NCBI GenBank assembly: GCA_004329165.1
Contig: CM014737.1
Span: forward strand, 11,466,030-11,530,029
DNA: 64,000 bases
Direction: 5' to 3'
Source: Spatholobus suberectus
Taxonomy: Eukaryota > Streptophyta > Magnoliopsida > Fabales > Fabaceae
Below the pieces are notes generated by a model. The model was not told the DNA's origin. It saw only the letters and a program-made list of their open reading frames with translations, and searched no databases. Both the position numbers and the translations under genes were made by a program. How positions within the stretch are numbered: the first letter of the stretch is position 1; each line of letters opens with the position of its first letter. Shown here in pieces: positions 11,684 to 23,726 of the stretch.

Positions 11684-12813
11684 TGTAATATCCCTAATTT
11701 TGGGTAGTAGAAAATCATAAGGAGATCCCTTTTATGACCTTGTCCTTATATTATATTGGTTAAGGAGGCCATAGCCATTGTGTTAATGGTAACCCTTAGG
11801 AATTAATACCAATTAGATATTAAGGTCACAATAAGATTTAAGAGCACAAAGGGGTTGAAACCCCACTCACCCCCATATGTTATAAGAAAGAAGGGGAAAG
11901 AAAAAGGAGAGAAAAGAAAGAAGAAGAATAGAAAGGAGGAAAAGGAAGAAGGAGGAGGACAAAAGCTTAGAGATTCAACCCAAAGCTGATCTTTATGCAT
12001 TTCTCGAGGTGAGTGCATTTTCTTGTGTCTTCTCCAACCCCTTTTATCCTCTAAATGATATCTACTTTCCCCTTTTTTCTTTTGTATTTTTGTAGGTACT
12101 ATTCATGGTTAGGGATTCTTAGGTATTCTTGAGGTTTTTGGATGATTAATGGGTTTTTAGAGTATATCTAATATTTAGGAGTGTAAGGGATATGAATTTA
12201 GATCATGACCTTGTATTTTAAGCCCATGGGAAGCCATAGGTGGCCACTTAGGTTCACATATTAGTTTTTTGCGACCTACTTTTCATTGCTCCACGCTATG
12301 CGCCCTGAAGTGGCGTAAGTGCAAGCAATGCAGAACTTAGGAATAACCTTCTAGGTTTTGGTGGTAAGTGCACCTTGGTCGCACTCAGTGCTGGAACTTA
12401 GAGCACAATGTTTAATGTGGAGCACTAAATGATGTGATCGTGTTGCAAAACGTGTAGCCCCTAAAGATCTGTGCTTAATGTTTGTTATAATGCACTAAGC
12501 AAGTTGGCACTTTCATTAATTGCGAATCCCCGAGAGAGTTATGTTGGTGTGTTACTCAAGGGTGTTGAGCATGAGTCCACGTGCACTAAGTGTAAATCCA
12601 TAGTTGAGTTCTGATGCTAAGCTCAAGCCCTTCCAAAGAAGGAGAACTTAATGCCTCTAGTGAAGTGGCGCTAAGTGCCAAGGGTTAACACTAAGCGCAA
12701 ACCATTTATAATAAGTTTTGATATCCCAGATTCAAGATTGAATGGTCAATGTTGTGTGTATTGATTTCCTTGCTTTCAATCTTCATTCTTATGGTTGTTT
12801 GTGTCAATAAAAA
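11684..12813 (+). repeat. 5' part of a gypsy-type LTR
   Basis: Begins TGTAATATCCCTAATTTTGG, the usual opening of chromovirus-type LTRs. A TATA-like site (gttataagaaag, about 11879-11890) is followed by a purine-only leader at 11884-11962. From 12290 to 12710 it has repeated 'gcgctaagtgc'-like words. The SIRE-like copia element begins at 12814 and cuts it off; the distal half of this LTR was not found. Whether it is a solo LTR or part of a full element cannot be decided. Confidence 0.55.
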
Positions 12814-13681
12814 TGACAGGATCTAAGAGGGGGAATGAATTGGATCTTTAAAAAATTTTAGGTCCTTTATACAATTTTCATAATCCTTTGAAAACCTTTT
12901 TAAAATTTATTGATTCAATTAACATTTGCAGTGGGATGTGGATGAAATTAGGCCAAATGTAGAACTTAGTTAAGCAATCACATGATGAATGGATGATCTA
13001 ATGCATAATGCAACACAAGTAATTGCTAAACAACAAAATAGAGACAGAGGGATAAAGAAAAAGATGCACAAGCAATTTTTATACTAGTTCGATCACCCCA
13101 CTGTGATCTACATCTAGTTTCCCAATCAAATCGATTGAGAGTACCACAAGTAATTCAAGTGTTTACAAACACACAACACAAAAACACATGAATCACACAT
13201 AATAAATAGTTAAAAGCCAAGGTTCTCGAACCCCTTTCAAGACATCTTGACACAACCTTTGTATAAATCTACTGTAAGAACACCTTAAGAATAACCTTTC
13301 TAACCAAGAATCACGCAAAAGTTAGGGTTTGGTATCACCTTAGTCCGTGATAAAGGCACAAATTTATATATAAGACACATCTACCCATTTTGATGACTTC
13401 CTTATCCAAGATGATGATTCACACAAGAGCTTTTTGATTTGATGAAAATGATTTACAATCTTAAAGATTAGAGTTCCCTCAATGTCTTTTCCCTCCTAGA
13501 AAAACTCTTTCAAAATTTAAAAATATGAAGTCATATGAAAACTAAAGTGTAGGTTCGTTATTTATAGAGGAAACTGAAATAATCTGTTATTTCATTCTTG
13601 TAATCGATTATTTTGTTCTTCACAACTCTAGAATTGAGTCAGGAACAAAATAATTTATTATTTTACCTAATAATCAATTAT
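12814..13681 (-). repeat. SIRE-like 3' LTR, left part
   Basis: Starts TGACAGGATCTAAG with the family C signature 'agagggggaatgaattgg' just inside. Contains the 'tatactagttcgatcacc' block and a minus-strand TATA box (tatttata, 13559-13566), and ends within TAATCAATTAT where the CACTA inserted. Five A residues precede it; the matching right-hand TSD of the whole element is not in view. Confidence 0.8.
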
Positions 13682-13915
13682 CACTAGTGCAAAAAACACA
13701 TACAACGACCGGCTTTTACATTTGTTGAAAAACACCAATGTAAACAAAAACTCGCTGGCAAACTTGTAAATAAAAGCAACAATTTTACATTGGTTATTAG
13801 TTGAATTGATGTTGAAACTACTTTCTACATCGGTTACAAATGTAACAGATGTAGAAAGTGCGTTTTTACATTGGTTAATAACCAATGTAAAAAAGTCTAT
13901 ATACGCCCCCCACGA
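13682..13915. repeat. CACTA left TIR and subterminal repeats
   Basis: CACTA end followed by about seven copies, in both orientations, of a 'ttttacattggtt' / 'aaccaatgtaaaa' word (for example 13708-13720, 13783-13797, 13867-13888), including a close inverted pair 'acattggttaataaccaatgt'. A related 'tacatcggttac / gtaacagatgta' pair lies at 13830-13855. Confidence 0.8.
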
Positions 13916-14836
13916 TCTGATTCCCCTTCATTTTGCGAAACTGCTTTCGCCTACTCTTGACCCTTAAACCCTAGAACCACTGCCCCTCCTCCATCACTAC
14001 CGTGAGCCCTCCTTCATTGCCTTCGCTGTTAGCCTTTCTCTAGCACAACCATCATTGTTGCCAACACCATGATTTGTGTGCGGGTCATGCGACACCTTCG
14101 TCCCTAACCCCAACCACCATGGATGCCTTCGTTGCCGTTATGTCCTTCTCCACCGCGAGCCCTTTTTCGCCACATGCCTTTCTTTGCCGTGAGCCCTTAT
14201 CGTTATAAGCTCTTTACACCTCATTTTGCCCAGCCCACAAGGTAAGTTTTCAATAATTGTCATTGTATTCTATCTATGTGACCTACATTGTATTTGTTTC
14301 TACTTATGTGACCTCCATTGTATTTGTATTTTGTTAATATTTTTTTGGTTTGTATAATTTTTTTTTTTTAATTTGATCATGGTATGTAAATAATTTATTG
14401 AAGGATATTTATTTGAAATGTACAATTGTTGAAGATTGTCATTGTGTTGTGTTTGAATGATTGGCTGCATAGAGTTTAGTTAGGCCTTGTGTGATATTAT
14501 TGGCTATTGATTGAATTGTTGAATAGTTTTACTAATGTGGTATATATTGTATTGGTTACATAGATGTAAAAATATAGGAAATTATTAGAAAATAGAGGAA
14601 ATATTGTTGGATTTTCCATAGAAATTTTGAATTAGATTGTCTAATTTGTTGGTTAATTAACAAGGAATAAGAATGGCCATATAGAGCTTAGGTGGTGGGC
14701 CTTGAGTGAAATTTTCATATTTGGTAATTTCATATGTATTACTCTTGAGGATGTGAAATACACGTCCTGTAACCAATATGAACCCCTTCATACATTTTAA
14801 ACAAGAAAACCTTTTTTCTTTTTCTTTTTGGGAACA
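13916..14836. other. CACTA internal: GC-rich leader and AT-rich stretch
   Basis: 13916-14240 is much richer in C than its surroundings ('aaaccctagaaccactgccc', repeated 'gtgagccct' words) and ends at 'cacaaggtaagttttc', a good 5' splice donor at about 14240. It looks like an untranslated or captured first exon; the longest frame, from ATG 14121, is only about 29 codons. 14241-14836 is T-rich and intron-like. No transposase homology. Confidence 0.45.
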
Positions 14837-15241
14837 TGTTAGATGATAAAAGTTGTTTATAATTTATAAGTTTTTATAGTTAAGTTTTTATAAAATGTTA
14901 ACTTTGAGATATATTTTGAGTTAATTAAGTTAATAAAATTAAGTTTTCTTTATTTTGTGAATATATATGGTTTTTACTTTTTTTATATGTTATTTTGCGT
15001 ATATTAAAAGCCCAACAACAACTTTATGGACAACTAAAGATGAGAACCCAATGAGTTGAAGGTCCAGCCCGAGTTTATCAAGGAAAATCAAAGTTAAGTG
15101 TGAGGGCTTAGCCCGCTAAGCGCGTAATGGCTAGAAAGGTTAATAGTCAGATGGCTAAGCACTCAGCTCAGGGGCTTAGTGCCTATCTACCAGAGACCCC
15201 TCAAATTAGTGATTAAAAGGCACCCAACGCACAAAGCAGAG

Positions 15242-17899
15242 TGTAACGACCCTCTATCGCTACAACACTACATAAAAGATTTTACTTCATGAAGTTATTC
15301 AGTCATTTATATTAAATATCATCACAATCATCATCTCATATGTAAAATATACATATATGATGTAGAATCAAGCAAAATATAAATCAGTTTATATATATAT
15401 ACAACTTCGTGGAATATACAAAATTCAAAGTTCCATATAACTGGTCAGCTATAAAACATATACATCAAATCCAAAAGTAAACTAAAGGAGCTTCTAAAAA
15501 AGCTCTACTCAAAACAAAAAGGGTTTTCCACAATCTCCATCTGAGACCTCTCTCATCAATTTTGAGAAGATGGATTTGTAGATGGCTCTCCCTCTGCTCC
15601 CACGCCAAGATGACGTGATCATCACAGTCACAGCAACACGGCAACAGTAACAAGACAACCCAACAACAACATAACAAGGCAAGGGTAAGCTTACGTAAAA
15701 TAATAACTATAACAACAGTATAATCATAACAACAACAACCTTCAACACAACAACATGCCTTATATCAACAATACCTTTATCATTACCATCACCAATCATA
15801 ACAATTTCAAACAGCCACAATAAATCAACCACAACAATAATATTGCCTCCGCTACTAACACGTAACACCACCATAATAACAATTGCCAAGTACTCATAGC
15901 AACAACAGCATTGAATAACCATAATGACAATTTCATCATTATACAAGTTTGGATTCCCATTTCATCAGAAAATGAGTTTGTATACATACAACACATCTCA
16001 TCATAATACATCTAAAGTTCTCAACATCTATGTACTTGTATATATATATATAAGATACATTCATACAAAAGAATTTTCAACTCAGGACTCCACGTCACAT
16101 CACAATCATCATAACTATGTCAATGCATGATGACACGGCTCTCGAGAGATATTCAACATTCTAGGCGTAGGCACTAGGGTGGAGGCCCATTTGAGTTCCT
16201 ACTCTGGTCACCATATAGGCCCATCTGAGTTCCTACTCTCGTCACCATACAGGCCCATCTGAGTTCCAACTCTAGTCACCCTTTAGGCCCATCTGAGTTC
16301 CAACTCTGGTCACCTTTCCACTTTACATGCCTACCCACATCACGACTTGAGGCCCACACAACTTCAGCCCACACATATGCATGTATGCATGATCCACGAT
16401 CACAACTCAATTGCAATAATCATTATCAACCCATGCAGGCCTAATCCAGCCTTTTGCATGGTCAAAAAGTAAGGTAATATTTTTCATTATCACCTCATTC
16501 TACAACTAGTGGAGGTTCCTACTTAGATAACCTTCCACCCAACTACTACCTTTCAACAATTATCAACCAATCCATGACAATAATAAAGTATACAAATAGC
16601 CAAGTTTGGAAGGGTAATAACAACACACATAAACAATAACGAAGCTTATAAATCCAGGCACACATGACAAGTAGGTTTTTCTTTTAAGGCTAAACATTTT
16701 TCCAATGCTTCAAAGGAACACACCTAAACATCAAATCCAAGGTAATCAACTACCTTTCACATTCTTACTTGGATTCAAGTCTCACTCAACTAAAATAACA
16801 AAATCACACGCTTTTTTTTTCCAACATCTTGCCCGGCGGCGTTCTTCTAGAAATCCCATTCTGGGCTCGGGTAGAACGTTGCCCGATGCCATTTTTTGGT
16901 CGCCTAGTGACAGAATCCGTTGCTATAGGCAAAATTTCCGTCGCTAAACTAAAAATTCCGTTGCTAATTGACAACATTTTGTCAACTGTCACCCAGCGCC
17001 AAATCACGAGTTTTGCAGTTCGCAAAAGGATGATCCATGTCGTTTTTGACCAAATCAATCCATCACAAGCATCACAAAATAATTCTAAACACTTTTAGTA
17101 CGTTTCTAACCGATTATATAACGACTTTATCCACCCATCATCAAAATTTTCCAAAACCCCTTTCAAAACCCATTTTTCCCAAAACCCACATCCACACAAG
17201 CAATCACCAAACCAACCAATTTAAAGCAAGGAATCAACATATCAATGACCACAAACATGGAATCAAGCAATAGTAAGCTTCCCTTACCTCAAAAGCTTCC
17301 AAATTTGAAAGTTGGGGAAGATGAGAATATGAGAGAAAAGACTCTTGAGCCAATCTTCCAAGAAATCCATCCTCTGCACTTAAGAACACGAAATCGGGGT
17401 TGAGAAACCTTTAACACCCTAACTAACTCGAGAAATCTTGAGAGAAATAGAGAGAGATGAAGAAAAAAGAGAGAAGGGATGAGAGAGAAAGTGAAGAGAG
17501 AATGAGAGAGAGGAGAATGTGAGAATGAGGGGTCCTCCCCTCTTTCTCCTCCTTTTATAATCCGAGCTTCTCGGAGCTTTCGCATGGACTTTGGGCCAAC
17601 TAAGGCCCAAATCTCACCTAACCACTCACCTTGTCCTAAAACTGATTTAACTCAATTGTTTTTCTCTTAAAACCCAAAATCACTCTTGCAACATATCCAA
17701 ATTGGCTCAATCACATATCTCAAACTTCCTAAGTTCAATCTAGAATTCAAACAGAAAATACACAACCATCATCATATATTACATATCATACATCAAAACA
17801 ATTCCATTTATTTCTTTTAATCACCTAGATTACATATCTAAGTTCCACTTTTAGTTATTAAAACACTTAATCACGCATTAGGAAAAACAAGATGTTACA
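15242..17899 (-). mobile_element. Solo LTR, family A (Tekay-like), reversed
   Basis: A 2,658-bp unit TGTAACGACCCTC...GATGTTACA with perfect TSDs CAGAG (15237-15241, 17900-17904). Its right end, reversed, matches the start of the LTRs at 51119 and 56924 (TGTAACA.C.TG.TTTTTC and 'gtggaa.ttagatatgtaat'), so it lies on the minus strand. A minus-strand TATAAAAG is at 17552-17559, followed downstream by a purine/pyrimidine-skewed leader. No internal genes remain. The ORF-like frames at 16705-17610 are not genes. Confidence 0.9.
16183..16318. repeat. Minisatellite, 4 x 34 bp
   Basis: Four successive copies, starting at 16183, 16217, 16251 and 16285, of a 34-bp unit 'aggcccatctgagttcc.actct.gtcacc....'. 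The unit corresponds, reversed, to the 'gttgacaggagct...gcttagatgggcct' word in the other family A LTRs, so it is a local expansion within this LTR copy. Confidence 0.9.
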
Positions 17900-18815
17900 C
17901 AGAGCGCTAAGCATGCATTAATGAGAAGTCCTCTTTATTTAAAATGACTTTTTAGAAGAATTGAGGGGACTAATCAATTCTTAAGGATTTTGCTACAAAG
18001 TGAAGGGGAGCTAAAAGGTTGGAGACTTATTCTAGAGGCTTTGATGATCAAGACCACAAGGAAATTCATTTGGGGATTGTAAGATGATTATGAGTGGCTA
18101 GTTTCGTAGTTGTTTGGGTGTACGTTAGCTAGATTGATATCTCAATGTAAATGGTATGCTCTGTTTGTATTTGAATTCCAATGCTATATGTTAGTATTTG
18201 ATTTTTATGCTTAATGCTTTCTTTAGCCTAATCAACCTTTGAACGATTTAAGAGTTCGATTGGTGATTGGAAAATACTAGTTGAATTTTGAACTGAAACC
18301 AAGTACCTAATGAGACATATTTCAGGAATAAGATTTACTTCATTAGAGAAAAATAGAGCTCTTATTCTTAATGCAATTTCTACAATTGAACTGCTTAAAT
18401 GATTAGGGGTTGATTGTGGAAATTAGGCTTGTGGTTTAAGGGATTGAATCATAAGTAATAGTTTAGACTCTTCTTAACATTGAAACTTGGAATTTAAATA
18501 GATAATCTTTTTAAGCATGAGATGAATATTTAGGCTAACTGAATCGCCAACACTTTTCATATTTGAAAGAATCTTTTTTAATTTTATTATTTTCTAAAAT
18601 TTTGAAAAAGAGAAAAATTGTTAGTTTTTCAATTTTAATATTAAAGCTTAAATTTGCATGTTTAGAGGTAGACTGAAAAATTCCATTTAATCGTCTAAAT
18701 AGTGGTAAAACTAGGAATTGTTAGGAACTGAGTCAAGTCTCTGTGGGAACAATACTCTTATTCACCCTTGCTATAAATGCAATTTGGTGCACTTGCCAAG
18801 TGGTAAACAAGTTTT

Positions 18816-18833
18816 TGGCGCTGTTGCCAGGGA
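18816..18833 (+). promoter_or_regulatory. Athila primer-binding site (tRNA-Asp)
   Basis: tggcgctgttgccaggga, six bases after the LTR ends, is complementary to the 3' end of tRNA-Asp with minor mismatches. Athila elements use this primer. Confidence 0.8.
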
Positions 18834-19135
18834 CTTTGTTCTTCAATACTAGCAAATCCAAATTTTTTGCTAATTTGGACATTGTTTATATATTTCTTAT
18901 TTTATTTAATTTTAATTTTCTTTTCTTTTTATTTGCATAATTTGTTTTTAAATATTTTGTGCATGTTACCTTGATCTTTTAGTTTAGTGTATATGAGGTA
19001 TAGTTTCATCGGATTAATTGTTGTTCAATCCTGATATTGACAGAATAGAAAGATCAAATAGGTAAAAAAAAATCCAAAAAGAGATGATCTGCTGAAAAGA
19101 GGAAACAAAGAAAACAAATAAAGCAACAAGAGACT
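18834..19135 (+). other. Athila leader
   Basis: Non-coding leader between primer site and gag ATG; T-rich, then purine-rich (19040-19130). No gene seen. Confidence 0.6.
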
Positions 19136-20923
19136 ATGGCAAGAAATGAAGAGCAACAGCCGCCAAGAAGAACACTAGGTGATTGTGGTCGGAGAAATGG
19201 ACCACGATATTTTTAAAGCATTGTCAGACCTCCTGTAGCTGCAAACAACTTTTAAATGAAGCTAACTTTGTCAGACTTAGCCATGAAGACCCTTATGAGC
19301 ACTTGGCCATTTTCTATGAACTCTGTGATACTGTAAAGATGAATAGAATCACAGAAGAAGCAATTCGTCTTCATTTATTCCCTTTTTCCTTAACTAGCAA
19401 AGCAAAGACATGGTTACAATCACATCCAAACTAGAGTTTGTCATAGTGGAAAATGGTTGACGAGAATTTTCTAACCAAATGTTTTCCAGCTTCTCATTAT
19501 GTAAAGGCAAAAGGAGAGAATACAACTTTCATTTAGAAGGAAGGTGAACCCTTATGTGAGGCATGGGAAAGGTACAAGCAATTGTTGAGGATGTGTCCTA
19601 ATCATAGGATAGATGAGTTGACTCAAATGCAAATTTTTTGCCATGGATTAAGGCCAAAAATTAAGTTAATGTTGGATACTTCAGTAGGAGGATCAATGGA
19701 TATAAAGACAGCAGAAGAAGTAATAACTTTGATAGAAGCAATGGCTTCTAAGGATTATCTGATTCATCATGACAAGGCAACAATACCAAGGAAAGAGAAA
19801 GGTTTGCTGGAGCTAAATTCTCAAACAGCTTTGTTGGCTCAGAATAAGATTCTCACTCAACAAATTGAAGCATTTACTAAGTAGATTTCTCATATTCCTC
19901 AGCAAATTCAGGCTATACAAAACACTCCAATGCAATAGCATCAAGTCATGAAATATGATTTTTGCGGAGGGGATCATTTGAATGGTCACTATGAGACTAA
20001 TTTTCAAGAAGATGTGAATTTTGTAGGGAATCAAGGAAAGCAAGGCAATCCAATGAATTATCCTTTTTCCCACAATTATAATCTAGGTTAAAGGAATCAC
20101 CCTAGTTTCAATTGAAGGCCAGATGGGCATCCTTTTAATAGACCACCCTTTTAGCATGTCTAGAATTCTTCTCCTTCTATAGATTGAACCATGAAGTTGG
20201 AAGAAACCTTAAATCATTTCCAAGTGTCTATCACTAATCAGAAGAACATTGAGGCTTTTATTAAGAATTTAGAAGTGCAATTAGGCTAGCTGGCTAAGCA
20301 ATTGGTAGAACATCTAAATGCATCTCTTTTAGGGAACACTTAGACAAATCCAAAAAAGCATTGTAATGCAATCACAACAAGGAGTGGAAAGGTGTTAGAA
20401 GAAGTGAGTGGAGAGAAAAATAGTGAGAAAAGTGATGAAGAAATAAATGAAGAGAAAAATGAGAGTGAAAAAGAAGATAAAGAAGGAAAAGAAAAAGAAG
20501 TTAAGAGAAAAAAGAGTGAAGAAGAAAAAAAAAAGAAATTGTTAATGGAAGTGAAAAAAAAGGTAAAACAATGGATGAAGGAGTCTCTGTTCCTGTGAAG
20601 TTGCCCTATCCTCCATTGGGGAAGAAGAAGGATAAAGAGGAAATTTTTGCTTGTTTTCTTAATATTTTCAAGAAGCTTCACATTAACATTCCATTTGCAA
20701 AGACACTAGAACAAATGCCTACATATGTAAGATTCATGAAGAAGCTTTTAACAAAGAAGAGAAGATTTAAGGAGAATAAAACTCTGGCTTTGACAGAAGA
20801 ATGTAGTGCTATCCTTTAGACAAAACTCCCTCTAAAGCTTAAGGATCCTGGTGGTTTTACTATTCCTTGTAACATAGGGAGCCTGGTTATTGGAAAGGCT
20901 TTTTGTGATTTGGGGGTGAGTAT
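19136..20923 (+). pseudogene. Athila gag and start of protease
   Basis: The ATG at 19136 opens MARNEEQQPPRRTLGD, the usual Athila gag start, then shifts frame. 19183-19434 gives the gag core (HLAIFYELCDTVKMN, 'AIRLHLFPFSLTSKAKTWLQ'), broken by a stop. 19582-19884 continues with WERYKQLLRMCPNHRID and 'TAEEVITLIEAMASKDY'. A basic-rich stretch includes the ITTRSGK motif near 20370. 20392-20598 is a long E/K-rich low-complexity linker. 20571-20815 gives VKLPYPPLGKKKDKEEIF, the pre-protease region. 20825-20923 begins protease (GGFTIPCNIGSL, 'KAFCDLGVSI'). At least eight stops or shifts. The protease is split at 20923 by a solo LTR and resumes at 23727. Confidence 0.85.
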
Positions 20924-23726
20924 TGTAATGTTGTGTTTTCTTAATGTATGATTTAGTGTTCTGATAACTAAAAAGTGGAAATTAGATATGTAATATAGGT
21001 AATTAAAAGAAATAAATAAATTGTTATTGTGTATGAATTATTGTGTATGGTGATGGTTGTGTGTTGTTTACTTGGGATTCTGGTTTTGATTTAGGGAACT
21101 TAAGATAAGTGCTTGAGCCAATTGGTTGTGTTGTAAGTGTGATTTTGAGTTATTGAGGGAAAACAATTGATTTGGATCAGTTATGAGTGATGGGGAGTGG
21201 TTAGATGAGTTATTAGCCTCAGTTAGCTTGAAGTCCGTGTGAGAACTCTGGAGGGTTAAAGTATAAAAGGGGGTGGAGAGAGAAACTTCTTTCTCATTTC
21301 TCTTATTTCCTTTCTCTCTCTTCTCTTCATCTCTCTCTAAATCTCTCGAGTTTATTAAGGGTGTCGAAGGATTTCAAGCCCAAATTCAGTGTTTTGGTGA
21401 GAAGAGGGTTGATTCTTTGAAGATTTGGCTCAATACAGCATATTATCAAGGAACCAAATTCAAATTTGGAAACTTTTAGAAGTAAGGAAGCTTACTTTGA
21501 ATGTAAATTTGTTGTAGAATGATTGTTGAGTATGGTTATGGTGTGTATTTGTGTTGACATTGGAATTAAATTGAGTTTTGTTGGAATTGATTTATAAAAT
21601 GGGCTTGGTTGAAATTTTAAGGATGTGTTGAAATGTTTTGTGGATTGTTGTATGATGTTGGTATGTTGACATGTGTTGTTATGGGATCGTATTCAACCTT
21701 AGTGGGTTGATTTGGAGTATGAGTAAGTAGAAAGTTGGAATTTTGGGGTTTTTCAAAAAGAGTTTCTGCTACTGTTGTCTAATAGTTGTTGAGCAACTAA
21801 GAGCCTTGCTGAGCAAAAGTGCACCTGGGACAGAGGTGAGACTGTCAGTTGAGGATTTGCTGAGTAACTATTGTTGTCGCTAAGCGAGTGTTCTTGATGT
21901 AGGATAAATAAGTGAGGAAAAAAAGGAAATTCACTGAGCGAAAATTGATTCGCTGAGCGAATAATCATGAGAATTCTGGAAATTTTCAAAAAAGTGACTT
22001 GCTAAGTGATTATAATACTCGTTGGGCGAGGGGTGAGTGTTCCAAAGTGCTCGAAAGGAGTTTGCTAAGTGAGACTTGTATTCGTTGAACAATTTGGAAG
22101 GCTAGAGAATTGTTCCTCTCTGTTGCAAGATGTTCGCTGAGCAGACATTAAGTTCGCTAGGTGAGAATTATCTCTAAAACTTGGCTGCTCTCTAGAGTGG
22201 CTATTCGCTGAGTGATACTCATACTCGTTGAGTGAAGTATGAGAAGAAAGCTCGAATTTGCTGAGCAACCCCTGTTGTCGCTAAGCAAGAACCCTGGGTA
22301 CAGAGAAAGGGGTAACTCTGGAGTTGAGTTCATTAAGCGGGGCTTATACTCACTGAGCAAGAACCTTCGAGAGGGAAAGTGTGCTCTCTGTATGGAAGGC
22401 ACTCGCTGAGCGAGCATATGAATCACTGAGCGAATTTGGTGTTGAGGTATTCAAGAATTTGCTGGAAAATGGTAGTTTGGTGGAGGGTTATTTAGGTAGA
22501 ACCTCCATTAGTTGTATTGTGTTGTGATGGTGAGACATCTTATAGAGGGTGTAGGTTGCTTAGATAAGACCTCACCTAAGACGTGTGAGATTTCTCACGA
22601 GGTATGTGCTACTTGGATGGACCATTACCTATTGACTATGCATGGGGCTAGATTAGGCCTGCATGGAGTTAGTAAAAATTGTTGGACCACAGGTAGTGCT
22701 GAGTAAGCCACATGGTGTTATGTTGCTATATACATAAATATATAGATATTGATGAATGGTTGTAATTGAGTCGGTGTTGTGGTGATTCATGCATTTGCAT
22801 GCATATGTTGTTGGCTGAGGTTGTTCAGGCCTTAAGTCATGTACGAGTAGGCATGTAATTCGACTGGTTGACAGGAGCTGCAGCTCAGACGGCCTCCATC
22901 CTAGTGCCTGGATAAGACGTGGGGTCGAAAGATGGGCCTTGGGGATGAGTGGATGGGTAATTTCGCAGGGAGCTAAGGCGGTGCAGGCCTTGTATCACGG
23001 TAAGCCACCATCCACATACACTTATCATGACAACCACTAAGCTTATCCGTAGATCAGAGTTTTGGCAATCCATGAATGGTGCTTGGAAGGCCATGGTAGA
23101 GGGTGAGACCTAGCTAATCGCTCAAAATGTAGAAAATCTCTCTAGAGTCGTGTCTTTTATTCATTGACATGTTGGTGTTAAAAGCGCAGTGTATTGTGTA
23201 GTAACGTTGTGGAAACTCATTCTTTTGTGAATTCAATTTCATATTAGTGTTAATGGTTCTATGAAATGAACTTTTGTATATTATATGTTTGTCTTTGTTT
23301 TGTATGCTTACCCTTGCCTTGTTATTTGTTTTATTGCAGCTGCTGTTGTTGCAGTTTGTTGTTATGTGTTGCTGTGACTGTGATGATCAAGTCGTTTGGC
23401 GTGGGAGCAAAGGATGAAGCTTCAGCAGATCCAGCTTCTTGCAATGGATGACAGAGATATCGGTTGAAGACATGAGAAAGCCCTAGTTGAGTAACTTTTT
23501 GATAGTTTTGTATATGATATATAATTTGAGCAATCGTAAGGAGTTTCTTTTTGTACCCCTCTCTCTTGAGTAGTATCATTTGGTGTGTATACCATATGGA
23601 TTTTAGTTTTTGTATATATATTTCATACTATGAATGACTTCATAGCAGTATTTTATTGTCATTACTTAGTATATTCTTAATGTATGAGGTTATAATGTAG
23701 CACTATAGAGACAGTGGGTTGTTACA
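20924..23726 (+). mobile_element. Solo LTR, family A (Tekay-like)
   Basis: A 2,803-bp unit TGTAATGTTGTG...GGTTGTTACA with perfect TSDs AGTAT (20919-20923, 23727-23731), inserted exactly within the Athila protease active-site region. TATAAAAG at 21262-21269, then a pyrimidine-rich leader (21285-21345). It is closely related to the LTRs at 51119 and 56924. The 21780-22440 part is an unusually long array of 'cgctgagcga'-like words. The short frames inside are not genes. Confidence 0.92.
21780..22440. repeat. Array of CGCT-N-AGCG-like words
   Basis: At least fifteen diverged copies of 't(c/t)gctgagcga' or 'cgttgagcga', spaced about 20-60 bases apart. The word is nearly its own reverse complement. 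Homologous but shorter arrays occur in the other family A LTRs. Confidence 0.85.

Larger units (their letters stand above)
14837..18809 (+). repeat. Athila 5' LTR with nested solo LTR
   Basis: TGTTAGATGATAAA...GGTAAACA; about 1.31 kb once the 15242-17899 insertion and its TSD are removed, and closely similar along its length to the 3' LTR. It contains several GCTTAGCGC/CGCTAAGCGC words (15098-15240, 17905 on). Confidence 0.88.

Noticed and set aside
16183..16318. Possible CRISPR-like array
   Set aside because: Units are directly adjacent with no spacers, in plant repeat DNA; this is a minisatellite.
17289..17610. Overlapping minus-strand ORFs rich in Ser/Leu/Phe
   Set aside because: They come from the purine/pyrimidine-skewed leader of a family A LTR, which yields open frames without being coding.
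20392..20598. Charged E/K-rich ORF
   Set aside because: It is the low-complexity linker of the Athila gag-protease, not a separate gene.
21753..22426. Minus-strand ORFs in the AGCG array
   Set aside because: They result from the repeated CGCT-N-AGCG words; the frames change between LTR copies.
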